Source of the DNA: Limnobacter sp. SAORIC-580
Lineage (GTDB): Bacteria > Pseudomonadota > Gammaproteobacteria > Burkholderiales > Burkholderiaceae_B
Assembly: GCF_013004065.1 (NCBI RefSeq)
Contig: NZ_CP053084.1
Span: 1 to 64,000, forward strand
Direction: 5' to 3'
Length of the DNA stretch: 64,000 bases
Below are positions 43,724 to 53,502 of this stretch, one piece after another. Position 1 is the stretch's first letter, and each line of letters opens with the position of its first letter. The position numbers were made by a program, and so were the translations under genes. The notes under the pieces are model-generated. The model was given only the letters and a program-made list of their open reading frames with translations. It made no database searches and was not told the origin of the DNA.

Positions 43724-46462
43724 CTATTTTTTGTGCACCGCAATAGCGCAGTACTTGAACTCGGGAATTTTTCCATCGGGGTCGAGTGCTGCGTGGGTTA
43801 GTTTGTTGATTGCTGCCTCGGCATAACAAAAAGGCACAAATACATGGCCCGGTGGTGTGCCCGTGTCGGCGCGTGCAAACAGTTGAATTTCACCGCGGCG
43901 GGATTGAAGCCGAATGGTGTTGCCAGCCTCAATGTTCAAGGCTTTTAAATCCTCGGGATGAAGCAGTGCGGTGGGTTCGGGTTCAATGGCATCCAGAACG
44001 CTGGCGCGACGGGTCATGCTGCCAGTGTGCCAGTGTTCCAGTTGTCGTCCGGTGATCAATACAAAGGGAAACTCGGAATCAGGTGTTTCAGCAGCCTTAC
44101 GGTATCGGGCTGGCACCAGGCGAGCTTTTCCATTGGGTGTCGGGAAGTGCTCGGTAAACACCACGGCTTGGCCAATGTCTCCTTCATGAGCGCAGGGGTA
44201 AACCAAAGCGTGCTCGCCTTGCAGGCGTTGCCAGGTAATGCCCTCAATGCTGTGCATGGCGCGGCGCATTTCATCAAACACTTCTTCCAAACTGTTGTAC
44301 TGCCAGTCCAGCCCCAGTCCTTGTGCAATACTTTGAATGATCCACAGGTCTTGCCGTGCTTGTCCCGGCGGGTGGATGGCTTGTTGCCCAAGTTGCACCA
44401 GGCGATCGGTGTTGGTGAAGGTGCCGGTTTTTTCAGGAAAAGCGCTGGCGGGTAAAACGACATCTGCAAGGCTTGCCGTTTCGGTCAGGAAGATGTCTTG
44501 CACCACTAGAAAATCGAGTGCGGCCAGTGCCTTTCGGGCATGGTTTAAATCGGGGTCAGACATGGCCGGGTTTTCACCGAGTATGTACATGCCTTTTACA
44601 GTACCGGCGAGAATCGCCTGCATGGTCTCGACCACGGTTAGCCCGGGGGTGTTGGAAAGTGGCGTGTTCCAAAGGGCCTCGAACCGTTGTTGTGCTTCGG
44701 GATTGCACACCTGTTGGTAGTCCGGGTACATCATGGGGATCAGCCCGGCGTCTGATGCGCCCTGCACATTGTTTTGGCCGCGCAAGGGGTGAAGGCCCGT
44801 GCCAGGTCGACCGATTTGCCCGGTGATCAGTGCCAGTGAAATAAGGCAGCGTGCATTGTCGGTGCCGTGGGTGTGCTGTGAAATGCCCATGCCCCACAAA
44901 ATGATGGATGCACTGGATGTGGCATACAGGCGGGCCACTGCACGCAATTCAGCCGGTGATATGCCACAGATGGATGACATGGCCTCGGGTGTGCAGGCGC
45001 TGACATTCGCTTTCAGGTCATCAAAGCCTTCGGTACGTTGTTCGATGAATTCCCGATCAATCAGCTTTTCTTCGATGATGACGTGCAACAAGGCATTGAG
45101 CAGTGCCACGTCACTGTCGGCCTTGAACTGTAAAAAATGGGTGGCGTGCCGTGCCAGGTCTGAACGCCTGGGGTCGGCCACAATCAGTTTGGCGCCGTTT
45201 TTAACCGCGTTTTTAATCCAGGTGGCGCCCACAGGATGATTCACTGTGGGGTTGGCACCAATTACGAAGATCACTTCGGCCTGGTTTACATCCATCACCG
45301 GGTTGGACACGGCTCCCGATCCAATACCCTCCAGCAATGCGGCCACTGACGAGGCGTGACACAAGCGGGTGCAGTGGTCAACATTGTTGGTACCAAAACC
45401 GGTGCGAACCAGTTTTTGAAACAGATAGGCTTCCTCGTTGCTGCATTTGGCAGAGCCAAAACCAGCCAGTGCATGGCCGCCATGCGTGGATTTAATTTGC
45501 TTGAACCGGCCGGCGATCAAGGCCAGTGCTTCGTCCCAAGTGGCTGGGCGAAATGCGCTATTCACTTGTTCTGGATCCAGCAGATCGACCGGGTTTTTGG
45601 TAACTCCTTCGCGGCGAACCAGCGGTTGGGTGAGCCGTTGTTCGTGGTGAACATAGTCAAAGCCATAGCGGCCTTTCACGCACAGGCGGCCTTCATTGGC
45701 GGGTCCCTTGCGACCTTCGACACGCAAAATGGTATTGCCCTTCACGTGGTAAGTAAGCTGACAGCCCACACCGCAATAAGGGCATACGGAATCCACTGTT
45801 TTATCTGCGGGCTGGTGTGCCGCGGCTTTGGCCGGGCTCAGCGCACCGGTGGGGCAGGCTTGCACGCATTCGCCGCAGGCCACGCAGGTGGATTGGGCCA
45901 GCGCATCACCTTGATCAAACACAATTGCGGCGTGTTCACCGCGAAAAGCAAGGCCAATGACATCGTTCACCTGCACGTCCCGGCAGGCGCGCACGCAGCG
46001 GGTGCACTGAATGCAATGGTCCATGTTCACTGCAATTGCAGGGTGCGACAGGTCGGCGGGCACGGCTGCCCGCGCGTCAAACCGGCTGCCTTCAATGTCC
46101 ATTTGCTGGCACCAGTGGGTCAATTCATTGTCGGTTTTCAGCGCTTTTGGGTTTGCGTGGTTGGGCATGTCGGCCAGCAACAGTTCCAGCACCATTTTTT
46201 GCGCGGCAATGGCCTTGGTGGAGTCGGTGTGCACCACCATGCCTGCCACGGCCTGTCTGCAACACGAGGCGGCCAAGGTGCGTTCGTCCTCCACCTCGAC
46301 CACGCAGGCGCGGCAGTTGCCCGCAGCTTCAAGGCCGGCTTTGTAGCAAAGGTGGGGTACGTCGATGCCTTCGCGCTGGGCAACCTGCAGCAGGGTTTCA
46401 CCTGGCAGGGCTTCAACAGTTTGGCCGTTGAGCTGTAAGCGGATCATTTGCGAGGCGTTCAT
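43724..46462 (-). CDS. fdsA: NAD-dependent formate dehydrogenase, catalytic alpha subunit
   Basis: FdsA oxidises formate to CO2 at a molybdenum (bis-MGD) centre and passes electrons through Fe-S clusters to FdsB. The ATG 46462 overlaps the upstream stop (ATGA), giving 912 residues. Domains: an N-terminal [2Fe-2S] ferredoxin (C39, C50, C53, C67), a His/Cys cluster region (HCIQCTRCVRACRDV), a 4Fe-4S site CVACGECVQACP, the molybdopterin Fe4S4 domain (CPYCGVGC), a catalytic cysteine in VDHCTRLCHASSV (Cys, not selenocysteine), and the C-terminal dinucleotide-binding domain. No fdsC or fdhD is seen nearby. Confidence 0.94.
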   Translation of the reverse strand: MNASQMIRLQLNGQTVEALPGETLLQVAQREGIDVPHLCYKAGLEAAGNCRACVVEVEDERTLAASCCRQAVAGMVVHTDSTKAIAAQKMVLELLLADMPNHANPKALKTDNELTHWCQQMDIEGSRFDARAAVPADLSHPAIAVNMDHCIQCTRCVRACRDVQVNDVIGLAFRGEHAAIVFDQGDALAQSTCVACGECVQACPTGALSPAKAAAHQPADKTVDSVCPYCGVGCQLTYHVKGNTILRVEGRKGPANEGRLCVKGRYGFDYVHHEQRLTQPLVRREGVTKNPVDLLDPEQVNSAFRPATWDEALALIAGRFKQIKSTHGGHALAGFGSAKCSNEEAYLFQKLVRTGFGTNNVDHCTRLCHASSVAALLEGIGSGAVSNPVMDVNQAEVIFVIGANPTVNHPVGATWIKNAVKNGAKLIVADPRRSDLARHATHFLQFKADSDVALLNALLHVIIEEKLIDREFIEQRTEGFDDLKANVSACTPEAMSSICGISPAELRAVARLYATSSASIILWGMGISQHTHGTDNARCLISLALITGQIGRPGTGLHPLRGQNNVQGASDAGLIPMMYPDYQQVCNPEAQQRFEALWNTPLSNTPGLTVVETMQAILAGTVKGMYILGENPAMSDPDLNHARKALAALDFLVVQDIFLTETASLADVVLPASAFPEKTGTFTNTDRLVQLGQQAIHPPGQARQDLWIIQSIAQGLGLDWQYNSLEEVFDEMRRAMHSIEGITWQRLQGEHALVYPCAHEGDIGQAVVFTEHFPTPNGKARLVPARYRKAAETPDSEFPFVLITGRQLEHWHTGSMTRRASVLDAIEPEPTALLHPEDLKALNIEAGNTIRLQSRRGEIQLFARADTGTPPGHVFVPFCYAEAAINKLTHAALDPDGKIPEFKYCAIAVHKK

Positions 46463-48180
46463 GATTTGCTGCCTCTTGGCTCGAATTCCAATTCCTGAGG
46501 AAAGTAGCGGATGACACAATCAATTGGATTGGGGGCCGCCTGGCCCAGACCGCAAATGGAGGCATCGCGCATGACGGCAGAAAGCTCCTGCAGCAAAGGT
46601 ACATTCCATTGGGGTTGATTGATCAAGGCCAGGGCTTTGGCGGTACCGGTGCGGCAGGGAGTGCATTGCCCGCAGCTTTCATGCACGAAAAACCGCATCA
46701 GATTGCGGGCCATGTTCACAGCGCTGTCCGCTTGAGAGAACACCACAACAGCCGCGGAGCCGATGAGGCAGCCGTGGGGTTGCAGGGTGTCGAAATCAAG
46801 TGGCACATCGGCCAGTACCGCAGGCAATATTCCGCCAGACGCTCCGCCTGGCAAATAGCCATAAAGGGTGTGGCCGGGCTGCATGCCATCGCAGTACTCG
46901 GAAATCAGCTCGTTCAGGGTGATACCTGCCGGGGCTAGGTGAACGCCGGGTTTATTCACGCGCCCTGATACCGAATACGACCGTAGACCACTTCGCCCGT
47001 GGCGTCCCTGTTCGGAAAACCAGCTGGCCCCTTTTTCCAGGATGGCGGGCACCCAGTACAGGGTTTCAAAGTTGTGAACCAGTGTGGGTTTGTTGAACAA
47101 GCCCACCTGCGCAACGTAAGGTGGGCGTAGCCTTGGTAATCCACGTTTGCCTTCAATTGACTCCAGCATGGCCGATTCTTCACCGCAAATGTAGGCGCCT
47201 GCGCCACGACGAAGTTCAATGGCGGGCATGTTGCTTATCGGCGGATTGGCTTTGAGGAGGGCCAGTTCGTTTTGCAGCATGGCCCGGCAGGCGTGGTATT
47301 CGTCGCGCAGGTAAATGTAAATGGTGCTGGCTTGCACGGCCCAGGCGGCAATCAGCATGCCCTCCAAAAACTGATGTGGGTTGTGTTCAAGGTAGCTGCG
47401 GTCTTTGAAGGTACCGGGTTCGCCTTCATCGATGTTCACAGCCATCAAACGGGGTGCGTTTTGCTCGCGCACAATGGCCCACTTTTTACCGGCTGGAAAA
47501 CCCGCGCCACCCAAACCGCGCAAGCCTGAATTCGAGAGGGTGTCGATAAGCGATTCAACTGTGCGTTTCCCCGTTACACATTCGTGCAAACGTTGATAAC
47601 CCCCTGCGGCTTTGTATTGGGCTACACCAGTGTGGCGCGGTGGCAAGGCCTTGGTGTGCTGACCAAATGCTGCCTCCATGATTTCATGGTGATTGGCCCA
47701 GCCCATTTCATGCTGGCCCACAGCCACTGCCGGGGCTTGCTCGCAACGCCCAATGCAGGGTACCGCTTGAACCCGCACGGTGCTGCCAAGCAGTGCAGGC
47801 AATTTCTCGATCAGTTCTTCTGCTCCCGCCATGCAACAAGACGGGCCATTGCACACACGCACAGTGAGATCGTGGTTTGCAGAGTGTTCGGAGTCCACCA
47901 CATCAAAGTGATGGTAGAAGGTAGCCACTTCGAACACTTCGGTTTGTGACAGCTTCAGGCATTCAGCCAGCGCGGCCAGGTGTGGTTTGGGCAGACAGCC
48001 CAAGTGGTCTTGCAGTTGGTGAAGGTATTCAATCAGCAGGTCGCGGCGCAGCGTTTCTTGGCCCACAATGGCAAGAACTTCGGACACGCAGCGTGGGTTT
48101 GCTTGACGACCTTTGGGTTTGCCGCGGTGTTGTTGCGTAAAGTCAACAGCAGTTGCAATCGGTATGATTGCTGGGTTCAT
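46459..48180 (-). CDS. fdsB: Fused FdsG-FdsB subunit of NAD-dependent formate dehydrogenase
   Basis: The diaphorase part of the enzyme reduces NAD+ with electrons from FdsA. In 573 residues it combines a NuoE-like thioredoxin-fold domain with a [2Fe-2S] site (C110, C115, C142, C146) and a NuoF-like FMN/NADH domain (GLRGLGGAGFPAGKKW near 215, YICGEESAMLESIEGKRG near 320) with the 4Fe-4S motif SCGQCTPCRTG near 500. In many bacteria FdsG and FdsB are separate genes; here they are one protein. The stop overlaps fdsA by 4 bp. It diverges from the patatin gene across 185 bp. Confidence 0.93.
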   Translation of the reverse strand: MNPAIIPIATAVDFTQQHRGKPKGRQANPRCVSEVLAIVGQETLRRDLLIEYLHQLQDHLGCLPKPHLAALAECLKLSQTEVFEVATFYHHFDVVDSEHSANHDLTVRVCNGPSCCMAGAEELIEKLPALLGSTVRVQAVPCIGRCEQAPAVAVGQHEMGWANHHEIMEAAFGQHTKALPPRHTGVAQYKAAGGYQRLHECVTGKRTVESLIDTLSNSGLRGLGGAGFPAGKKWAIVREQNAPRLMAVNIDEGEPGTFKDRSYLEHNPHQFLEGMLIAAWAVQASTIYIYLRDEYHACRAMLQNELALLKANPPISNMPAIELRRGAGAYICGEESAMLESIEGKRGLPRLRPPYVAQVGLFNKPTLVHNFETLYWVPAILEKGASWFSEQGRHGRSGLRSYSVSGRVNKPGVHLAPAGITLNELISEYCDGMQPGHTLYGYLPGGASGGILPAVLADVPLDFDTLQPHGCLIGSAAVVVFSQADSAVNMARNLMRFFVHESCGQCTPCRTGTAKALALINQPQWNVPLLQELSAVMRDASICGLGQAAPNPIDCVIRYFPQELEFEPRGSKS

Positions 48181-48371
48181 CTCATCTCCGCCTTCTGTTG
48201 TTCGCCCTATTAGGCCGCTATTGAACTTACACAGTCCTTTCTAGGACCAAGGGGTTGCGGTGAAGTTCATCGTAAACCTGCAGCTCAATTTGCCGTTAGT
48301 GGATTCTGTCAACCCAAGTTTGCTGCACTGCGGTAGCATCCTGTTCTTGAATCAGTTTTCGAAAAATGTGT

Positions 48372-49331
48372 ATGAAAAACAAGCCTTTTGGCATTTTCCT
48401 GGCGTCCATGTTGGCCTTGGTGTTGTCTGCCTGTGCCACGGTTGCACCGCCAGTTGCGCCTTTGCCTGAACCTGTACCGGCTGCCCAGGCTCAAGACCCG
48501 GTTGTACCGAAAACCCGCGAGCCTGTGATTGCCTTGGTGCTGGGCGGCGGTGGTGTGAAGGGTTTTGCCCATGTGGGTGTGATCAAGGTGCTGGAAAGCC
48601 ACGGTATCAAACCCAGCATTGTGGTGGGTACCAGTGCAGGCAGCTTTGTGGGTGCTTTGTATGCCAGTGGCATGAACGCTTACACCTTGCAAAGCGTAGC
48701 TTTGGGTATGCAGGAAGCCGACATTCGCGACCTGACCTTGAGCAGCCAGGGGTTCTTGATAGGCGACAAATTGCAGCAGTATGTGAATACGCAAGTGAAG
48801 AACAAGGCCATTCATCAGTTCCCGATTCGTTTTGCAGCTGTGGCCACCGACCTAGAAAGCGGTGAGAAGGTTGCCTTTAACTATGGAAACGCCGGGCAGG
48901 CAGTGCGTGCGTCGTGCAGCATTCCAAACGTGTTTTTACCTACCCGTATCGGAAAACGCCAGTTTGTGGATGGTGGTTTGGTAAGCCCTGTACCTGTGCT
49001 GACTGCCCGTGAAATGGGCGCCGATGTGGTGATTGCGGTGGATATTTCTGCAAAACCACGCACTGGAGCAGGTGCCATGGGATGGTGGGGGTTGCTCGAC
49101 CAAAGCATCAATATTCTGAGCCAACAAGCCATTCGTGCCGAGTTGGCCCGGGCCGATGTGGTGATACAACCCAGTGTGCAACATGCTGATGCATTGAATC
49201 TGGACCAGCGCCATGAGTTTTTGCTGGAAGGCGAAAAAGTGGCGCAGAAACTGGTGCCAAAAATTCAGGCTGCCATACAGGGAAGTCGCGAACGGCTGAT
49301 GGCACAGGCAAACCCGCAGGCACGGCTCTAA
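48372..49331 (+). CDS. Patatin-like phospholipase lipoprotein (RssA type)
   Basis: A 319-residue lipoprotein: the signal peptide ends with the lipobox LVLSAC near 20, followed by a Pro/Ala-rich linker. The patatin domain has the oxyanion-hole motif GGGGVKGFAH near 60, the nucleophile elbow GTSAG near 88 and the dyad Asp in VDGGLV near 200. Family members hydrolyse acyl esters of phospholipids. An alternative ATG 6 bp upstream would add two residues. It is encoded divergently from the formate dehydrogenase and 22 bp ahead of the response regulator. Confidence 0.88.
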   Translation: MKNKPFGIFLASMLALVLSACATVAPPVAPLPEPVPAAQAQDPVVPKTREPVIALVLGGGGVKGFAHVGVIKVLESHGIKPSIVVGTSAGSFVGALYASGMNAYTLQSVALGMQEADIRDLTLSSQGFLIGDKLQQYVNTQVKNKAIHQFPIRFAAVATDLESGEKVAFNYGNAGQAVRASCSIPNVFLPTRIGKRQFVDGGLVSPVPVLTAREMGADVVIAVDISAKPRTGAGAMGWWGLLDQSINILSQQAIRAELARADVVIQPSVQHADALNLDQRHEFLLEGEKVAQKLVPKIQAAIQGSRERLMAQANPQARL

Positions 49332-49353
49332 ATTTTCGCAGTACAATGCCTTG

Positions 49354-50049
49354 ATGACAAAAGAAAAAACAGGGCATGCAGACATGGGTTCGCTGACGGA
49401 CAAACCCACAATTTTGATCGCTGAAGACCACCCCATGATTTCGATCATGTTGGCTGACATGATCGACCAGCTGGTCACCCACAGTGAAATTATTGTGGTG
49501 GAAAGCATGGAGAAGGCCAGAGCCATTCGGGCTGAGCCAGACTTGGTCATTGCCGATCTGGACCTCCCCGACTCCAAGGGCGTGGGTACCATCAACACCT
49601 TTGCAGTGCTGTTTCCACAATGCCCAAAACTGATTTGTTCGGGCGTGCTCGACAAAAACCTGGCGCGTGAGGCTGAGCGGGCTGGCTATTTTTACGTGAA
49701 CAAGGCCAGCACCTACCCTGAACTGCTTCGTGCCCTTCAAAATTTGCTGATACAGGCGGGTGTGCTTGACGATGTGCCCAAAGGCGCGGAGAAGGCTGCC
49801 AACGAATACCATTCCAACATTTATGCCCCGGGGTCGGACAAACCCTTGACCTGGAAGCAGGTGGAAATCATGCGCAAAACCGCCGAAGGCTTGTCGGCCA
49901 AGGAAGTGGCGCGTGAAATGGACATCAGCCCGGATACGGTGCGTGGGCACATCAAGGAAATATTCTTGCGCTTGGGTGCAAAAAACAAAGGTCAGGCTGT
50001 TGATATTTTCATTCGGGCTGAACGCAAAGCGCGCTTGCTCGATTCTTGA
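49354..50049 (+). CDS. LuxR/NarL-family response regulator
   Basis: A 231-residue response regulator. The receiver domain (about 18-130) carries the acidic pair in LIAEDHPMIS and the phospho-acceptor Asp in VIADLDLPDSKG near 68. The output domain (about 165-225) is a LuxR-type HTH with EIMRKTAEGLSAKEVAREMD and the recognition helix SPDTVRGHIKEIFLRLGA. The ATG 49354 is used rather than the adjoining TTG. No cognate kinase is adjacent. The stop falls just before the start of a DUF4197 gene. Confidence 0.9.
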   Translation: MTKEKTGHADMGSLTDKPTILIAEDHPMISIMLADMIDQLVTHSEIIVVESMEKARAIRAEPDLVIADLDLPDSKGVGTINTFAVLFPQCPKLICSGVLDKNLAREAERAGYFYVNKASTYPELLRALQNLLIQAGVLDDVPKGAEKAANEYHSNIYAPGSDKPLTWKQVEIMRKTAEGLSAKEVAREMDISPDTVRGHIKEIFLRLGAKNKGQAVDIFIRAERKARLLDS

Positions 50050-50072
50050 ACACCGCTGGCTGGGAGGCCAAG

Positions 50073-50774
50073 ATGATCCGTTCGATGCGTTCCTTACTTG
50101 CCTTTTTCGTGGCCCTGTTTGCCTTGGTATTCACCGGTACAGTGGCGGCCGCAGATTTAAGCGGCATCACCAGCAAAGAGGCAGTAACTGCCTTGCGTAC
50201 CACGCTCAGCAAAGGTGCCGATGCCGCAGTGGGCAGCTTGGGCAAGGCCGATGGTTTTTTGGGCAACCCGGCTGTGCGAATTAAACTGCCGGAGTACCTG
50301 GAGAACAGCAAGGGTTTGCTGAAAATGGTGGGCATGGGTTCACAGCTGGATCAAATGGAAATCAGCATGAACCGCGCGGCGGAAGCGGCGGTGCCACAGG
50401 CCAAAGCCGTACTGAAAAAGACCATTCAAAACATGACAGTTGAAGACGCCAAACAAGTACTGAGTGGCGGTGACACCGCAGTGACCGACTTTTTCAGAAG
50501 CAAATCCCAGGCCGATTTGTACACCCAGCTGCTGCCGATTGTGAAAGGCAAAACCGCGCAGGTGGGTTTGGCCCAGCAATACAATGCCTTGGCCGAGAAG
50601 GGCAGCCGCTTTGGCTTGGTGAAGGCCGAAGACGCCAACCTGGAAGGCTATGTCACCAATAAGGCGCTTGATGCGTTGTTTTTGATGGTGGCTGAGGAAG
50701 AGAAAGCGATTCGGGCCAACCCGGTTGCGACGGGCAGTGCCGTGCTTAAAAAAGTGTTTGGGAGTTTGAAGTGA
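50073..50774 (+). CDS. DUF4197 periplasmic protein
   Basis: A 233-residue protein with a signal peptide (MIRSMRSLLAFFVALFALVF, cleaved around VAAA) and the DUF4197 body: LSKGADAAVGSLGKADGFLG, then IKLPEYLEN and MNRAAEAAVPQAKAVLKKTI. ATG 50073 is chosen because GGGAGG precedes it. The domain is common in proteobacteria and its function is unknown. The stop overlaps the GTG start of the PCu(A)C gene. Confidence 0.85.
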   Translation: MIRSMRSLLAFFVALFALVFTGTVAAADLSGITSKEAVTALRTTLSKGADAAVGSLGKADGFLGNPAVRIKLPEYLENSKGLLKMVGMGSQLDQMEISMNRAAEAAVPQAKAVLKKTIQNMTVEDAKQVLSGGDTAVTDFFRSKSQADLYTQLLPIVKGKTAQVGLAQQYNALAEKGSRFGLVKAEDANLEGYVTNKALDALFLMVAEEEKAIRANPVATGSAVLKKVFGSLK

Positions 50775-51334
50775 AGAAAATGATTCATTTGGCGGTTTTG
50801 TCTGCCGCCGTGGCTTTGGCAGCCTGTTCTGAACATCATGACCATGGTGCAGAGTCGGGCCATTCTCACGATGCGCCTGCTGTAGCAGAGCAGGCGGCAG
50901 CACCCGCGCAGGTGCAAGACGGAATTTCGGTTCAGAACGCCTGGGTGCGCCCCACTGTGGGCGAGCAGGACGCCACTGGTGCCTATTTGACCATTACCAG
51001 TCAGGAACCCATGTCCTTGGTTGGCGTGGCCACCCCGGCCGCTGAAATTGCCGAAGTGCATGAAATGAAAATGGACGGCGACATCATGCGCATGCGCATG
51101 GCCGAGCGCACTGAAATGAAGGCGGGCGAGCCGCTGGAATTAAAGCCGGGTGGCTACCATGTGATGCTGATGGCTTTAACCGCACCGGTTGAGGTTGGCC
51201 AGGAAATTGAACTGAGCCTGCAATTTGAGAAAGCCGATGGCAGCAAAATTGAAATGCCGGTGAAAGCGGTGGCAGGCCAGAATGCAGCAGGTGACCACCA
51301 CAGCCATGGTGGCGGCGGTGATCACAAACACTAA
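50771..51334 (+). CDS. PCu(A)C-type copper chaperone lipoprotein
   Basis: PCu(A)C proteins carry Cu(I) in the periplasm, for example to cytochrome oxidase. The 187-residue protein has a lipobox-like signal (AVLSAAVALAACSE), His-rich ends (EHHDHGAESGHSHD and DHHSHGGGGDHKH) and the core metal motif built from VHEMKM, the Met-rich DGDIMRMRM stretch and YHVMLM (HxM) near 125-165. The start is GTG, overlapping the DUF4197 stop. The extra His-rich tails could buffer Cu or Zn. It converges with a TonB receptor that is also plausibly for Zn or Cu. Confidence 0.88.
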   Translation: MKKMIHLAVLSAAVALAACSEHHDHGAESGHSHDAPAVAEQAAAPAQVQDGISVQNAWVRPTVGEQDATGAYLTITSQEPMSLVGVATPAAEIAEVHEMKMDGDIMRMRMAERTEMKAGEPLELKPGGYHVMLMALTAPVEVGQEIELSLQFEKADGSKIEMPVKAVAGQNAAGDHHSHGGGGDHKH

Positions 51335-51349
51335 ATGCCCAGCTTTGCC

Positions 51350-53410
51350 TTAGAAGGCCAGTTTCACACCCACCAGCGCAGAGCGCCCGCCCAGCGGCGT
51401 ATAACCGCGCACGGTGTTCAGCGTTGTGGCTGAAAACGCCAGCTCATCAGTCAGGTTTTGAAGGTTGGCGAATACTTCGCCACCGGTGCGGCCCCAGGTG
51501 AATGCCTTGCCGATTCGCAAGTTCACCAACTCGTAACCTTCCACTTCAACATCGCCTGCACCGGCTTTGCTGTCGCTGACCCAAATCAGTTCAGGCGTAA
51601 CGGTCCAGCCACCTTGTGTGTAAGCGGCGCTGGCCACCACACGTTGCGGGCTGATGCGGGGAAGGTTGCCGCCCCCATCGGTGCGTTTGCCACGTACAAG
51701 GTCGTATTGAATGGACGGCTGCAGCTTGCCAGCACCCATGGCGTAGGCGGTTTGATATCCCAGTTCAATGCCTTGAAATTCTGCGGGAACCGCCGTGAAG
51801 TCGAACACTTGAATGGGCGGTTCTCCGGGCGCTTCAATAAACTCGGCATTGGCACCTGTGCGTCCAATCAAGGCAATGTAATTGCTGTATCGGCTTGCGA
51901 AGGCAGTGGCATTGAATTTGGATTCACCTTGTGCCCAAGTGCTGGTTAATTCCAGGTGGCGGCCGCGTTCTTCCTGCAAATTCGGATTGCCTTTCTCGTA
52001 GGCATCTGTGGCCACATGCACACCATCGGCATACAACTCGAAGCTGGAGGGCGCACGCTCCACCCGAGACACCGAACCACCCAGCGACCAGCCGTTGCCA
52101 ATAGGCGCTGTATAGCCCAAAGAAACGGAACTTGGGCTGAAACTGCGGTTAATGCCAGGACCCGCATCTACACCAGCACCCGCCACCGGGCCATTCAGGG
52201 GCGACAAACCACTGGTGGCTGCATTCACATCCACTTGGTCTCCACGCAGACCGAATTCGAACACTCCGCTGTTTTCCTGTCCGCGGCTGGCGCGGAAGAT
52301 GGTGAAGAGCCCGGTTTGATCGGTGCTGGTGCTGGGCACAAAGGCTTCATCCCCAATCGCCGAAAAATCGGTCCGCTCAAACTGCACTCCAGTGCTGGTG
52401 TTGATGTTCATGCCGGCAATTGAAAACGGCTGCAAGGCCACTTCCACGCGGCCGTCTACGCCATCGTTCACAAACAGGGTGGCCGGCGCACCGTCTTCAA
52501 ATTCCTGGTGTTGATAATCGGTTTTGGCCAGGCGGTATTTCACTTGCTTGAAGGCGGCGTTGTTGAAGTTTTGCTCACCTTCCAGTGCATAGCGTTCGCT
52601 TTCCATGCCAATGCGCACATCGAGGGATTTCGGTACACCGTATTCGTTGTTGTAACGTTCAGCCGACACGCCAATATAGCCATTGCCGGTTTGGAACGAG
52701 GCTCCGATGGCTGCACCATCGGATTTCGAGGAGGAGTTTTGAACCCGGTTGCCCGTGACACCGTCGGGGTCGGTGAACGTGGGGGTTTCAAGGTCGCGCG
52801 TGGTGCGCTTGAATCCATCCAGATGAATGCTGACCCCCTGCCCCAAGCCGGCATCCAGCTTAAAGCCGCCGGCAGTTTGATCGGCTGCGCCGCCACCCAG
52901 CAAGTTGACATCACCCTGAAGACCTTGCACAGGCTTGCGTGCAATACGTTGGTCGACCAGGTTCACTACACCGCCGACCGCATTGCCGCCGTAGGCCAGC
53001 GCAGCAGGGCCACGAAGGATTTCAACCTGGTGCAATGCGAAGGGATCTACAGGCAGGGCATGGTCGAAGCTGAGTGCAGACACATCAACCGTGGCGGCTG
53101 AATTGCGCAGAATCTTGATTCGGTCAGAGTCTTGGCCACGCACAATGGGGCGGCTTGAATTGGGGCCGAAACCTGTGGCGGACACTCCCGGTTGATAGCG
53201 CAATGCCTCGCCCACGGTGCTGGCGCCATTGGCATTCAGCTCATCGGCGGTAATGATTGAAAAAGGTTTGGTGATGGATTCTGCTTGTTCGGTTGTGCCG
53301 GTGACCACCACGGATTCAAGCAAGGCTTCTTGGGCCAGGGCCTGGGTTTGCGCAATAAAAAGCAAGCTGGCCAGCGCCACGGCACGGCGCTGAAATTGGG
53401 ATTTGTTCAT
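51350..53410 (-). CDS. TonB-dependent receptor, ZnuD-like (zinc or copper)
   Basis: A 686-residue outer-membrane receptor with a signal peptide (about 1-26, ALAQ), a plug with IVRGQDSDRIKILRNSAA and SFDHALPVDPFALHQVEILRG (split: SFDHALPVDPFALHQ, then VEILRGP), and LAYGGNAVGGVVNLVDQRI, all typical of the ZnuD-like group, then the barrel ending LVGVKLAF with terminal Phe. ZnuD imports zinc in Neisseria; other members handle copper. The His-rich loop of Neisseria ZnuD is not obvious here. A His-rich exported protein is encoded just upstream in the same direction and a copper chaperone gene converges on it. Confidence 0.9.
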   Translation of the reverse strand: MNKSQFQRRAVALASLLFIAQTQALAQEALLESVVVTGTTEQAESITKPFSIITADELNANGASTVGEALRYQPGVSATGFGPNSSRPIVRGQDSDRIKILRNSAATVDVSALSFDHALPVDPFALHQVEILRGPAALAYGGNAVGGVVNLVDQRIARKPVQGLQGDVNLLGGGAADQTAGGFKLDAGLGQGVSIHLDGFKRTTRDLETPTFTDPDGVTGNRVQNSSSKSDGAAIGASFQTGNGYIGVSAERYNNEYGVPKSLDVRIGMESERYALEGEQNFNNAAFKQVKYRLAKTDYQHQEFEDGAPATLFVNDGVDGRVEVALQPFSIAGMNINTSTGVQFERTDFSAIGDEAFVPSTSTDQTGLFTIFRASRGQENSGVFEFGLRGDQVDVNAATSGLSPLNGPVAGAGVDAGPGINRSFSPSSVSLGYTAPIGNGWSLGGSVSRVERAPSSFELYADGVHVATDAYEKGNPNLQEERGRHLELTSTWAQGESKFNATAFASRYSNYIALIGRTGANAEFIEAPGEPPIQVFDFTAVPAEFQGIELGYQTAYAMGAGKLQPSIQYDLVRGKRTDGGGNLPRISPQRVVASAAYTQGGWTVTPELIWVSDSKAGAGDVEVEGYELVNLRIGKAFTWGRTGGEVFANLQNLTDELAFSATTLNTVRGYTPLGGRSALVGVKLAF

Positions 53411-53502
53411 GTTCTTTCCTGAAATACATCACGCCGCTGTCCGACCTGGTTTTGATAACAAAAAGGCTCGGAAAGCGACAAAAAATAAGCGGATTGTTTA
53501 CT

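Noticed and set aside
45356..46438. 360-codon plus-strand open frame
   Set aside because: It is antisense to fdsA, whose Fe-S and molybdopterin motifs are unmistakable; the frame is a by-product of codon bias.
49108..49950. 280-codon minus-strand open frame across the patatin and response-regulator genes
   Set aside because: It is antisense to two well-supported genes.
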